A stretch of DNA of 64,000 bases from Selenomonadales bacterium 4137-cl (lineage in GTDB: Bacteria > Bacillota > Negativicutes > Sporomusales > UBA7701): assembly GCA_032334055.1 (NCBI GenBank), contig JAUOZS010000001.1:4116001-4180000 (forward strand). Reading direction: 5' to 3'. This document shows, one piece after another, positions 8,589-16,598 of this stretch (within the stretch, counting starts at the first letter, position 1; the number at the start of each line of letters is the position of its first letter). The notes beneath the pieces were generated by a model. It ran no database searches and was not told the origin of the DNA. It saw only the letters and a list, made by a program, of their open reading frames with translations. The position numbers and the translations under genes were made by a program.

Positions 8589-9368
8589 ATGATGGCGGCG
8601 TTGCTGGACGAAGTGGCGGCAGCCTGGTCAAATGCCAGGTACCCGGTGGTTTTCACCGGGGCGGGGATGAGCACCGAGTCGGGGCTGCCCGATTTCCGCT
8701 CGGCCAGGGGGCTGTGGAAGCAGCGCCCGGAGAGCCTGGCGACGATGGCGGCGCTCCGTCGCGATCCGGGCGAATTCTATTTTTTCTATCAGTGGCGGAT
8801 CGCCCGCCTGTGGGAGGCGGCGCCCAACGCCGGCCATGCTGCGCTGGCCGCGTTGGCGTCAGCGGGCTTCGTCAGGCGGCTGATAACCCAGAACGTCGAC
8901 GGTCTCCACCAGCGGGCCGGCGGCGAGGCTGTGGAGCTTCACGGCACGCTGCGGACGGTAAGCTGCCTCGGGTGCGGGGCGGGGTACGACAGCCGGCAGC
9001 TGCTGCCGGCGAGGACGGGCTGGGAGGAAGAATACCGGTCGGGGCGGTACCGGCCGGGCAAAGAGTGTATTTGCCCCGGCTGCGGCGGAAGTCTGCGGCC
9101 GGATGTCGTGCTGTTCGGCGAATCCCTGCCTGGCGATGCCTGGGACGAGGCGGCGCGCGTCAGCCGGGCGGCCGACTTGTTCGTGGTCGTCGGTTCGTCG
9201 CTGGCGGTGGGGCCGGCCAACCTCTGTCCCGAGTTTGCTCTGGAAAGCGGGGCGCGGCTGGTAATCGTAAACCGGGAGGCGACCCATTTAGACGGCCGGG
9301 CGGAATGGGTGTTCCACGACAAGGCCGCCGGAGTGCTGGCGGCGATCCGGGAAAGGATTATCGGCTGA
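8589..9368 (+). CDS. NAD-dependent protein deacylase, Sir2 family
   Basis: 259-residue sirtuin that removes acyl groups from lysine using NAD. It shows the NAD-binding GAGMSTESGLPDFRS (residues 24-38), QNVDGLHQRAG (101-111), catalytic His118 in ELHGT, and a four-cysteine zinc site formed by CLGC (126-129) and CPGC. The GSSLAVGPANL segment closes the Rossmann fold. I use ATG 8589, which follows GGAGG by 5 bases; the adjacent ATG at 8592 has ideal spacing and differs by one residue. The longer reading from 8496 would overlap the preceding terminator. Confidence 0.92.
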   Translation: MMAALLDEVAAAWSNARYPVVFTGAGMSTESGLPDFRSARGLWKQRPESLATMAALRRDPGEFYFFYQWRIARLWEAAPNAGHAALAALASAGFVRRLITQNVDGLHQRAGGEAVELHGTLRTVSCLGCGAGYDSRQLLPARTGWEEEYRSGRYRPGKECICPGCGGSLRPDVVLFGESLPGDAWDEAARVSRAADLFVVVGSSLAVGPANLCPEFALESGARLVIVNREATHLDGRAEWVFHDKAAGVLAAIRERIIG

Positions 9369-9419
9369 CACGTGGAAATAGTGGAAATATAGGGAAGGCA
9401 ACAGGATGGAGGTGCGCGG

Positions 9420-9872
9420 ATGGCGCGGCCGATGTGGGATGAATATTTCATGGATATCACCAGGGTGGTGGCGACCAGGTCCACCTGCCTCAGGCGCCAG
9501 GTGGGGGCGGTCATCGTCAAGGGCAAGCGCCTGCTGACCAGCGGCTACAACGGCGCTCCGCAGGGGCTGCCGCATTGCAGCGAGGTGGGGTGCCTGCGCT
9601 CTGAAAGGGCGATTCCTTCCGGCGAGCGACACGAGTTGTGCCGCGGCACCCACGCCGAGCAGAACGCCATCGTCCAGGCCGCCCTCTATGGCGTGGCCAT
9701 CGAGGGCGCGACCCTTTACTGCACCCACCAGCCATGCTCGGGCTGCACCAAGATGATCATCAACGCCGGCATCAAGCGGATAGTCTATCTGTCCCCCTAC
9801 CCCGACGAGCTGGCGGCGGAGTTGCTGGCCGGAACTGGCATAGAATGCGTTTGTTTCCAGGACAAATGCTGA
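9420..9872 (+). CDS. comEB: dCMP deaminase (ComEB-like)
   Basis: Zinc-dependent deaminase giving dUMP from dCMP for thymidylate synthesis. The 150-residue product has the zinc/catalytic HAE motif at 78-80 (Glu80 as proton shuttle) and PCSGC at 105-109, both standard for the cytidine/deoxycytidylate deaminase fold, and TSGYNGAPQG near 40-49 for nucleotide binding. GGAGGTG lies about 6 bases before the ATG. In many Firmicutes this gene sits between upp and wecA/mnaA, and it does so here apart from inserted genes. Confidence 0.93.
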   Translation: MARPMWDEYFMDITRVVATRSTCLRRQVGAVIVKGKRLLTSGYNGAPQGLPHCSEVGCLRSERAIPSGERHELCRGTHAEQNAIVQAALYGVAIEGATLYCTHQPCSGCTKMIINAGIKRIVYLSPYPDELAAELLAGTGIECVCFQDKC

Positions 9873-9874
9873 AA

Positions 9875-9907
9875 TAGGGCGCTTTCCGCCGGGAAGCGCC
9901 CTATTGG
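9875..9907. terminator. Terminator between convergent genes
   Basis: TAGGGCGCTTTCC and GGAAGCGCCCTA arms around GCCG. The tails contain few T residues, so strength is uncertain. Confidence 0.65.
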
Positions 9908-9914
9908 CTGTTGC

Positions 9915-10685
9915 CTATTTGCGCCGCAGCGCGTTGTACGCCTTCGCGGCCGTCCTGGCGATATAATCGCTGGCGTACTCTTCAGGCTTGTCGGTCAGGG
10001 TATAGATGCTTATGAGGATTTGGTCCCGGCCGTCGTCGACGATGCCTACGTCGCAGAGGAGGTTGTCGAGAGAGCCGACCTTGTGCATAACCGGGGTTTC
10101 CATGAAGCGGGGAATCTCGTCGCGGAAGATGGTGTTGGCGAGCTTGTCTTTGAGCTCGGCCGACTTCTGCCTGCCGAGGTAGCGGTCGCGGTAGATGTGC
10201 TCGAATACCAGGGCCATCTCGTACGGCGTGGTGACGCTGTGATACCTGTAGCGTTTATAGGCGTCCTCGCTGTGCACCTGGGTTTTGCGCAGGCGCAGGT
10301 CCCGCGTTACCCTGCGCAGCGCATCGGGACGGACGGCGTCGATCTCGTCGAGCATCGCGCGGTACGAGTCGTTGCCGCTGATAACGATCATATCGGTTAC
10401 GTTTTCGTCGTACAGCTCCTTTTTATCCGGGTTGGCGGCCGGATAGAGGTACTTGTAGAGCGCCAGCGCGACAACCAGCTTGGCGGTCGACGCTGCGGGG
10501 AAGACGGTGTCGCGGTTGTAGGCGAGGGTCTTGCCGGTCTTGAGGTTCTTGGCGTAAACGCCAACCTGGCCCGGGAAAATCCTGGCGTCGCCGGCGATTT
10601 CCTTATAGGGGCTGGCCGATGCGGCCGCGGCGGTCAAAAGGAGCGCGGTAAGGACAATGGCGGCTTTTCTAAGCAATCCTACCAC
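9915..10685 (-). CDS. Exported beta-lactamase-like serine hydrolase
   Basis: 256-residue protein with a signal peptide (about residues 1-24, ending ASA) and the penicillin-recognising fold. It has the SxxK motif STAK (Ser66, Lys69), an SxN motif (SGN), and KVGS in the place of KTG. This pattern is typical of class A beta-lactamase-related hydrolases. No recognisable Omega-loop ExxLN motif is evident, so true beta-lactamase activity is doubtful; a cell-wall hydrolase role is equally possible. The GTG at 10685 gives the reading shown, but AGGGGTGG fits a TTG at 10676 better. It is convergent with comEB. Confidence 0.8.
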   Translation of the reverse strand: MVGLLRKAAIVLTALLLTAAAASASPYKEIAGDARIFPGQVGVYAKNLKTGKTLAYNRDTVFPAASTAKLVVALALYKYLYPAANPDKKELYDENVTDMIVISGNDSYRAMLDEIDAVRPDALRRVTRDLRLRKTQVHSEDAYKRYRYHSVTTPYEMALVFEHIYRDRYLGRQKSAELKDKLANTIFRDEIPRFMETPVMHKVGSLDNLLCDVGIVDDGRDQILISIYTLTDKPEEYASDYIARTAAKAYNALRRK

Positions 10686-10858
10686 CCCTGGCTTTCTTTT
10701 GGGTCAATTATAACCGACGCAGACGGGCCGGTCCATGGGCGAAAAAGACTGCTTTTGTCGTTATGTGCCTTGCGGGATAGCGGCGCTGCGGCGCAGGTCC
10801 GGGAGAGAAACGGCCCCTGTAATGAATATTAAAGAAAAATGAAGGGATGTGGTTTTTC

Positions 10859-12121
10859 ATGGCCAGCAAAGAATACAGTCTGAAGTACGGCAAAGGGTAC
10901 GTGAAGTTTTCCCTCGACCCGTCGCTGGTGGCGGCGGAGCTGAGAATCAGGGAGGCCCCCGTGCTGCCCGACCCGGTGGCGGTCATCCGCGAGGCCATCC
11001 GCAACCCGATCGCCTCTTTGCCTCTTCGCAAGGTGGTCAAGCCAGGCGAGACGGTGTGCTTCATCGTCAACGACCCGACCCGCGTGGCCAACAGCGACGT
11101 CTTTATGCCCGTCCTGCTCGACGAGCTCAACGCCGTCGGCGTGCCTGACAAGGACATGTTCATCGTTTTCGCCCTCGGCACCCACCGCGACATGACTGAG
11201 GAGGAGATGACGGCGGCCGTGGGTCCGGAAGTGGCCAAACGGGTGCGGATGTATAACAGCAACGCCAAGAAGGATGAGTTCGTGTACTTCGGCACCACTT
11301 CACGCGGCACGCCGGTATGGTTCAACAAACTTGTCGCCGACGCCGACCGCATCGTCTGCACCGGCAGCGTCGTCCATCATTTCTTCGCCGGCTTCGGCGG
11401 CGGCCGCAAGGCGATGTTGCCCGGGGTCGCCAAACACGAGACCATTCGCAAGAATCACAGCATGATGTTCGACCCTAACGCCGTCATCGGCCGCTTGGAG
11501 GGCAACCCCATCTATCACGACCAGGTGGAGGGCACGGAGATGCGTCGCCCCGACTTTCTTCTCAACGTCGTCCTGAAAGAGAAGATCGAGTTCCTGGGCG
11601 TGTTCGCCGGCGACTATGTTAAGGCCCACCTGGAGGCCTGCAAGTTCGTCGACAGCGTTTACGGCACGCCGGTCGCCGAGCCGGCCGACCTCGTCATCGC
11701 TACCTGCGGCGGCTATCCCAAGGACATCAATGTCTACCAGCTGCAGAAAACGATGGACAACGCCTGGGGTGCGGTACGCCAGGGCGGGGTGGTCGTCATT
11801 CTCGGCGAGTGCATCGAAGGCACCGGTTCGGCTCTGTACGAGGAGACGATGCGCAAGTACCGGACGCCGGACGAGGTGGAGGCCGCCCTCAGGGACAACT
11901 TCGAAATCGGCGCCCATAAGGCGTACGCCGTCACCAGGCTGATGAAGAAGGCCGAATTCATCCTCGTCTCGTCCCTAAAGCCGGAGCTTGCCAAGACGCT
12001 CCTCTTTACGCCGGCCGCCGATATCGACGAAGCCCTCGGCAGGGCGTTCGCCAAACTGGGGCCGAAGCCGCGGATCGTCCTGATGCCGCAGGGCGGTATA
12101 ACCGTTCCGCTAAGTCAATAA
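10859..12121 (+). CDS. LarA-like protein (nickel-dependent lactate racemase family, DUF2088)
   Basis: 420-residue member of the LarA superfamily, whose founder racemises lactate using a nickel-pincer cofactor. Family landmarks are NDPTR near residue 65, FALGTHR near 100, and HHFFAGFGGGRKAMLPG followed by KHETIRKNH around 175-205, which carries the His and Lys residues used for cofactor attachment and catalysis in LarA. No larB, larC or larE cofactor genes occur in the window, and the superfamily includes racemases for other 2-hydroxyacids, so the substrate is open. I chose ATG 10859 over 10847 because the product starts at the conserved region and the earlier ATG lies within the purine-rich leader. 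Confidence 0.82.
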   Translation: MASKEYSLKYGKGYVKFSLDPSLVAAELRIREAPVLPDPVAVIREAIRNPIASLPLRKVVKPGETVCFIVNDPTRVANSDVFMPVLLDELNAVGVPDKDMFIVFALGTHRDMTEEEMTAAVGPEVAKRVRMYNSNAKKDEFVYFGTTSRGTPVWFNKLVADADRIVCTGSVVHHFFAGFGGGRKAMLPGVAKHETIRKNHSMMFDPNAVIGRLEGNPIYHDQVEGTEMRRPDFLLNVVLKEKIEFLGVFAGDYVKAHLEACKFVDSVYGTPVAEPADLVIATCGGYPKDINVYQLQKTMDNAWGAVRQGGVVVILGECIEGTGSALYEETMRKYRTPDEVEAALRDNFEIGAHKAYAVTRLMKKAEFILVSSLKPELAKTLLFTPAADIDEALGRAFAKLGPKPRIVLMPQGGITVPLSQ

Positions 12122-12130
12122 GCAGTCGAT

Positions 12131-12162
12131 GCCGGCCGGCGTGGCAACGCCGGCCGGCGCTT
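12131..12162 (+). terminator. Terminator-like hairpin after the larA-like gene
   Basis: GCCGGCCGGCGT and its complement form a 12-bp stem with a GGCA loop. The tail GCTTTG is weak in T. Confidence 0.6.
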
Positions 12163-12266
12163 TGCCGGGTACGCAACGGTAGGACCGTATGTCGGCCCGA
12201 ACGGGTATCGATGATATATTGTCGAGGAAGCCGAATTTCTGGAAAATCGGTAGACATAAAAGGAAT

Positions 12267-12295
12267 TTGACCCTTTGAGGCGAATGATATATAAT
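12267..12295 (+). promoter_or_regulatory. Sigma-A promoter within the wecA upstream region
   Basis: TTGACC, 17-base spacer, TATAAT. It would start a transcript near 12302, about 280 bases before wecA. Confidence 0.65.
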
Positions 12296-12479
12296 ATTCG
12301 CACCCTGGTGCGTATCGGTGGACATAAAAATACCGGTGGCCGGGCGGGCCGCCAACCCCGTTGCCGGGGATACGGCGCACGCGGCGTTGATTAAGCTTGA
12401 CATATTGTTGTAGCACGTGCATATCCTGTGTGGCGGGGAAAATACTAAAGATACCAGTAGATTTGGATGTTTATCACGT

Positions 12480-12508
12480 TTGACAAGTTTTGTCTGCTAA
12501 GTTAAAAT
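12480..12508 (+). promoter_or_regulatory. Sigma-A promoter proximal to wecA
   Basis: A perfect TTGACA, 17-base spacer, then TAAAAT. It predicts a leader of about 65 bases before the wecA start at 12579. Confidence 0.78.
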
Positions 12509-12578
12509 AGCTACTGATATTCGCGTAAAAGTTGCCGGTTTATCAATATCTCTCCCTGGGAAATGAGGTGGTCTCAGC

Positions 12579-13607
12579 GTGCAAATATACGCATTCGCCT
12601 TTACTGTAGCCTTGATCGTGGCTTATTTCCTCACGCCTCATATCAAGGATATCGCGATAAAAGCAGGGGCGCTGGACGCGCCCGACGCCCGCAAGGTCCA
12701 TACCAGCCCGATTCCCCGCATGGGCGGTCTGGCGATTTACATGGGCTTTCTGGTGGCGGTGCTGGCCAGTCTCCATATCAGCCACGAGATTGCCGGTTTG
12801 CTTGTCGGCGGTACGGTCATTCTTATTGTCGGCATAGTGGACGACCTCAAGCACCTGTCGGCCAAAACCAAACTGCTCGGCCAGATCGCCGCGGCGCTTG
12901 TCCTGGTGGTTTTCGACGTGCGCATAGAATGGCTGACAAACCCGTTCGGGGACATGATCTACCTTGAGTATTTCTCCATCCCCCTCACTGTTCTCTGGGT
13001 TGTCGGCCTTACCAATACCGTCAATCTGATCGACGGCCTCGACGGTCTTGCGGCGGGGGTTTCCACCATCGCCTCCATCACCATCCTCCTGGTGGCGTTG
13101 CAGCAGAACTTCTGGACGGTGGCCATCATGACGGCGGCCCTGGCCGGCAGTGCGCTGGGCTTTCTGCAGCATAACTTCAACCCGGCGAAGATCTTCATGG
13201 GCGACACGGGCAGCATGTTTTTGGGCTATATGCTTGCCGCCGTGTCCATCCTCGGCACAGTGAAAAGCGCGGCGACTATCGCCCTTGTAGTGCCGATCGT
13301 GGCTCTTGGTCTGCCGATTATGGATACCGCCTTCGCGATCATCCGCCGCTACACCAACGGGCGGCCGATATTCAAGCCCGACAAGGGGCACCTCCATCAC
13401 CGGTTGCTGGAGATGGGCCTTACCCAGAAACAGGCGGTGTTGCTGATGTACACGATCAGCGGCTGCCTGGGCCTGAGCGCCATCGCGCTGACGGAAGTGA
13501 ATAAAGGCTATGGGGCGCTGATAATTTTACTGCTGCTGGGACTAGCTTTCTTCGGGGCCAGGAAGGTCGGCGTCCTCAAGGACACCGGTTCGGTGGAAAG
13601 CAACTAG
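12579..13607 (+). CDS. wecA: Undecaprenyl-phosphate N-acetylglucosaminyl 1-phosphate transferase (WecA/TagO type)
   Basis: 342-residue multi-pass membrane enzyme of the MraY/WecA family. It moves a sugar 1-phosphate, usually GlcNAc-1-P, from the UDP-sugar onto undecaprenyl phosphate to start a surface polysaccharide. It contains VDDLKHL near residue 88 (the DD motif), VNLIDGLDGLAAG near 147-159, FMGDTGSMFLGY near 206-217, and the His-rich HLHHRLLEMG loop near 270. The start is GTG with GAGGTG upstream. It is followed by the UDP-GlcNAc 2-epimerase gene, which fits O-antigen or secondary wall-polymer synthesis rather than peptidoglycan. Confidence 0.9.
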   Translation: MQIYAFAFTVALIVAYFLTPHIKDIAIKAGALDAPDARKVHTSPIPRMGGLAIYMGFLVAVLASLHISHEIAGLLVGGTVILIVGIVDDLKHLSAKTKLLGQIAAALVLVVFDVRIEWLTNPFGDMIYLEYFSIPLTVLWVVGLTNTVNLIDGLDGLAAGVSTIASITILLVALQQNFWTVAIMTAALAGSALGFLQHNFNPAKIFMGDTGSMFLGYMLAAVSILGTVKSAATIALVVPIVALGLPIMDTAFAIIRRYTNGRPIFKPDKGHLHHRLLEMGLTQKQAVLLMYTISGCLGLSAIALTEVNKGYGALIILLLLGLAFFGARKVGVLKDTGSVESN

Positions 13608-13617
13608 GGGAAAAACG

Positions 13618-13639
13618 GGCAGGCCGGAGGGCCTGCCCT
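13618..13639 (+). terminator. Weak terminator-like hairpin between wecA and mnaA
   Basis: GGGCAGGCC and GGCCTGCCC with a GGAG loop, without a T-run. It may attenuate rather than end transcription. Confidence 0.45.
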
Positions 13640-13694
13640 CTGATTATGTGCGGTTGCTTAGAGCCTCTCGCGGCAATCATTCAGGAGGACGAAT

Positions 13695-14849
13695 ATGGCT
13701 CCCATAAAGGTCATGACTATTTTCGGCACGCGTCCCGAGGCGATCAAAATGGCGCCGGTGGTTCTGGAACTGGCGAAATACCCGACCCTTGTCACCCCGG
13801 TGGTCGCTGTCACCGCCCAGCATCGCGAGATGCTCGACCAGGTACTGCAGCTTTTCCGCGTTGTGCCCGACCATGATCTCGACATTATGTCCCGGGGGCA
13901 GACGCTTTTCGATATCACCTGCCGCTCGCTGCAGGGACTCAACGACGTGCTTGCCGGGGAGCGTCCCGACATCGTCCTCGTCCATGGCGACACGACGACG
14001 ACTTTTGCCGGCGCGCTGGCCGCCTTCTACCACCAGATCGCCGTCGGTCACGTCGAGGCTGGTCTGAGGACGCGGAACAAGTTTTCCCCCTTTCCGGAGG
14101 AGATGAACCGCAAGCTCGCCGGCTCGCTCACCGACCTGCACTTCGCGCCCACTGCCACCGCCCGCGGCAATCTGCTCGCCGAGGCGGTCGCGCCGGCGGA
14201 CGTGTTCGTCACCGGCAACACCGTCATCGACGCCCTTCTGGCCACCGTCGACGAAAAGTACCGATTCACCGCGCCGCCGCTCGCCGATATCGACTACCTC
14301 TCCCGGCGGGTCATCCTTGTTACGACCCACCGCCGCGAGAATCTTGGCGAGCCGCTCCGCCACGTCTATCAGGCGCTGCGCGACATCGTAAGCGAGTTCG
14401 CCGACGTCGAGGTCGTCTTTCCCGTACATAAGAATCCGCGCGTGCGGGAGATAGTCCAGGCTGAGCTGGGCGGACTGGCGAGGGTTCATCTCGTCGACCC
14501 GCTCGACTACCAGCCGTTCGCCAACCTCATCGCCCGTTCCCATCTCGTGCTGACCGACTCCGGCGGCATCCAGGAAGAAGCGCCGTCGCTCGGCAAGCCG
14601 GTATTGGTGCTCAGGGATACAACCGAGCGCCCGGAAGCGCTCGACGCCGGAACGGTCAAACTGGTCGGCACCGACCGGGAAAAGGTGTACGCCGAAACCC
14701 GCCGGTTGCTCGTAGACCGGGACGAATACCGGCGGATGGCCAATGCCTGCAATCCTTACGGCGACGGGCAGGCCGCCCGCCGCATCGTGTCGTTCATCCT
14801 CTGGAAGCACGGTTTGGCCGAGCGGCCGGAGCCGTATTCCGCCCGCTGA
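13695..14849 (+). CDS. wecB: UDP-N-acetylglucosamine 2-epimerase (non-hydrolysing)
   Basis: 384-residue cytosolic epimerase interconverting UDP-GlcNAc and UDP-ManNAc, a precursor for surface polysaccharides; called MnaA in Bacillus. Landmarks are FGTRPEAIKMAPV at the N-terminus, VHGDTTTTFAGALAAFY, GHVEAGLRT near residue 116-124, TTHRRENLG near 213, and the UDP-binding LTDSGGIQEEAPSLGKPVLVLRDTTERPE (about 286-315, two overlapping conserved stretches). AGGAGG lies 7 bases upstream of the ATG. It is paired with wecA, as in many Firmicutes just before the ATP synthase operon. Confidence 0.95.
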   Translation: MAPIKVMTIFGTRPEAIKMAPVVLELAKYPTLVTPVVAVTAQHREMLDQVLQLFRVVPDHDLDIMSRGQTLFDITCRSLQGLNDVLAGERPDIVLVHGDTTTTFAGALAAFYHQIAVGHVEAGLRTRNKFSPFPEEMNRKLAGSLTDLHFAPTATARGNLLAEAVAPADVFVTGNTVIDALLATVDEKYRFTAPPLADIDYLSRRVILVTTHRRENLGEPLRHVYQALRDIVSEFADVEVVFPVHKNPRVREIVQAELGGLARVHLVDPLDYQPFANLIARSHLVLTDSGGIQEEAPSLGKPVLVLRDTTERPEALDAGTVKLVGTDREKVYAETRRLLVDRDEYRRMANACNPYGDGQAARRIVSFILWKHGLAERPEPYSAR

Positions 14850-15217
14850 CTGTGGCATAATGCGACAATGCGTTCACAATTGTCTCGATTCGTAGACAGC
14901 AGCGAGGCGGCCTTCGGCCCGCAAGCCGCGTATTTGCTGGGGTGGAAGCTGGCATAATTCTTGCATGGATAATTGAGGGTGGAAATTATACAGCGGGTGG
15001 AATGCAGATACGAGGGAAAAGAGAAGGATATTAAAGAAAATTAAGAAAATTACCCAATTTTTGCACGAATTTCAAATTTTTTATTCTAAATTTCCGACGT
15101 CAGCAGGATTTTACCGGCTACTTGCGGAACAGACATAAGTATTGCTTATAACACCTGTCTTCTTTTGCTCGCATCTAGCGCGGTCGTACCGGGGATAATA
15201 TCTGCGTAGGAAGCGGG
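14850..15217 (+). other. Intergenic leader ahead of the ATP synthase operon
   Basis: No convincing ORF in 368 bases. It holds a sigma-54 consensus match at 14950-14965, a GGCGGCC/GGCC-type hairpin near 14910-14940, and a strongly AT-rich block (about 15030-15095) unlike the surrounding GC-rich DNA. A conventional sigma-A promoter is not obvious; a weak TTGCGG...TTATAA pair lies near 15122-15152. Confidence 0.6.
14950..14965 (+). promoter_or_regulatory. Sigma-54 type promoter
   Basis: TGGCATAATTCTTGCA matches the -24/-12 consensus TGGCAYRN4TTGCW at every defined position, with GG and GC 12 bases apart. It would start transcription near 14977. No sigma-54 activator gene lies nearby. Confidence 0.6.
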
Positions 15218-15442
15218 GTGGGGCTGGTGAAACGGGATGACAGGCGCCAGCTTATGGCGGCGTTTGGTATGGTGGGCAATGTCGGCATCGGCATGGTCGC
15301 TTCGGCTGCCGTGGGCTTGATCGGCGGCCGCTTCATCGACAACTGGCTGGATTCCAGTCCTTGGGCGACGGTAATCGGCACGCTGCTCGGCCTGATCGCC
15401 GGATTATGGTCCGCCTATAAAAGGGTCGCCAGTGATGAATAG
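15218..15442 (+). CDS. atpZ: AtpZ/AtpI family protein
   Basis: 74-residue membrane protein with two helices (about residues 20-42 and 48-68) containing the family pattern GGRFIDNWLDSSPWATVIGTLLGLIAG split across the hairpin. AtpZ-type proteins accompany ATP synthase operons and have been proposed to help assembly or Mg/Ca transport. The GTG at 15218 has AGGAAG upstream; the in-frame GTG at 15227 after GGGGTGG is also reasonable. It overlaps the next gene by about 11 bases. Confidence 0.8.
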   Translation: MGLVKRDDRRQLMAAFGMVGNVGIGMVASAAVGLIGGRFIDNWLDSSPWATVIGTLLGLIAGLWSAYKRVASDE

Positions 15443-15842
15443 CCCCGGATTAGCCGATTCACGGGAAACTCTGGGCCGGGTGGCGAGAAAACTACTGCTG
15501 CAGTTGTCGGCGTGGGCCGCAACCGTCGTCGGCGTTCTATATTTTACCGGTCACGGCGACAAAATCGCCGGCTTTCTGGCGGGTACGGCTATCAGCGCTG
15601 TTTATGGGCTGCTCGTCTGCTACCGGGTGAGACGCAGCGCTTCGCTGTCGCCGCAAAAAGCGGTGGCCTATATGCGGACAGGCTGGCTGATTCGGCTCGC
15701 GTTTATCGTTTTGGCGCTGGCCTGGTCGCTCAAGGTGCCGTCGCTGAATTTCGGCGCCGTGGTGGCGGGCCTGCTGTCATTGCAGATAATAATCTTCGTC
15801 AACGGATTCTATCTGGTGGTCAGGCATTCAACAGCCAAGTAA
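15432..15842 (+). CDS. atpI: ATP synthase subunit I
   Basis: 136-residue protein with about four membrane helices, matching the ATP synthase I family found at the head of Firmicute atp operons; AtpI assists c-ring assembly. The sequence itself is weakly conserved, so position and topology carry the call. It starts at GTG 15432 or the adjacent ATG 15435, overlapping the stop of atpZ and suggesting coupled translation. atpB follows. Confidence 0.78.
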   Translation: MMNSPGLADSRETLGRVARKLLLQLSAWAATVVGVLYFTGHGDKIAGFLAGTAISAVYGLLVCYRVRRSASLSPQKAVAYMRTGWLIRLAFIVLALAWSLKVPSLNFGAVVAGLLSLQIIIFVNGFYLVVRHSTAK

Positions 15843-15866
15843 TCTACGAAGAAAGGGGTGAAACAT

Positions 15867-16553
15867 ATGGGACATGGGGGACACGAAATCGGTTCACATA
15901 AAGTAGCCCACTTCTTCGGCTTTGCCTTCAACATGGATACGCTCTACATGACATGGATGGTCATGGCCATCGTTATCGTTCTGGCGATACTTGCCGTCCG
16001 CCGTCTCGAAACTGTGCCGCGGGGCATGCAGAACGCCTTCGAAATGGCGATCGAGGCCATCGGCGGTCAGGTCGATGCGACTATCGGGCCCAACAGCAGG
16101 AAGGTCGCGCCGCTATTGATCACGCTGTTTGTCTTCCTGCTGACTTCCAACTGGCTGGGCCTGGTGCCGGGCTTCACCTCCCCGACTAACGATCTCAACA
16201 CTACTCTCGGTCTGGCGCTGATGATCATCGGCTTCGTCCACGTACTGGGAGTAGGCCATCACGGGTTGAGCCATTTCAAGCACTTTATCCAGCCGCATCC
16301 TCTGTTCTTGCCGATCAACATCATCGAGGAAATAGCCCGGCCGATAACGCTGTCTTTCCGTCTATTCGGCAATATCATGGCCGGAGAGATTCTGATAATC
16401 CTGATCGCCGCGCTGCCGCTATATTACGGCGAGCCGCTGGTCGGCGTGCTCTGGCTGGGCTTCAGCGTGATCGTCGGCCTGATCCAGGCTTTCATCTTTA
16501 CCATGCTGTCGACATCCTACCTGAGCAACTCGCTCAAGGAAGAGCACCATTAG
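15867..16553 (+). CDS. atpB: ATP synthase F0 subunit a
   Basis: 228-residue integral membrane stator subunit that forms the two ion half-channels against the c-ring. The essential arginine is visible in ITLSFRLFGNIMAGE, followed by the C-terminal LIQAFIFTMLSTSYLSN helix. The N-terminus is rich in His (MGHGGHEIGSH). ATG 15867 is preceded by AAGGGGTGA; the earlier GTG at 15858 lies inside that ribosome site. Confidence 0.95.
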   Translation: MGHGGHEIGSHKVAHFFGFAFNMDTLYMTWMVMAIVIVLAILAVRRLETVPRGMQNAFEMAIEAIGGQVDATIGPNSRKVAPLLITLFVFLLTSNWLGLVPGFTSPTNDLNTTLGLALMIIGFVHVLGVGHHGLSHFKHFIQPHPLFLPINIIEEIARPITLSFRLFGNIMAGEILIILIAALPLYYGEPLVGVLWLGFSVIVGLIQAFIFTMLSTSYLSNSLKEEHH

Positions 16554-16598
16554 TCGAGACTAATCCCAAATCAGCCTAAATATAAGGAGGAAACCACT

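Larger units (their letters stand above)
12163..12578 (+). other. Long leader region before wecA with several promoters and a direct repeat
   Basis: There is no credible ORF in these 416 bases. They hold at least two good sigma-A promoters (12267-12295 and 12480-12508), a possible third -35 (TTGACA at about 12397), and a near-identical 15-base direct repeat, TCGGTRGACATAAAA, at 12247-12261 and 12315-12329 flanking the first promoter. Confidence 0.6.

Noticed and set aside
12006..12422. Reverse-strand open frames overlapping the wecA leader
   Set aside because: They run across the larA-like 3' end and the promoter region, without a ribosome site or protein-like composition.
14867..14885. Second sigma-54 site (TGGCATAATGCGACAATGC) after wecB
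   Set aside because: The -12 element TTGCW is missing, so only the upstream half matches.
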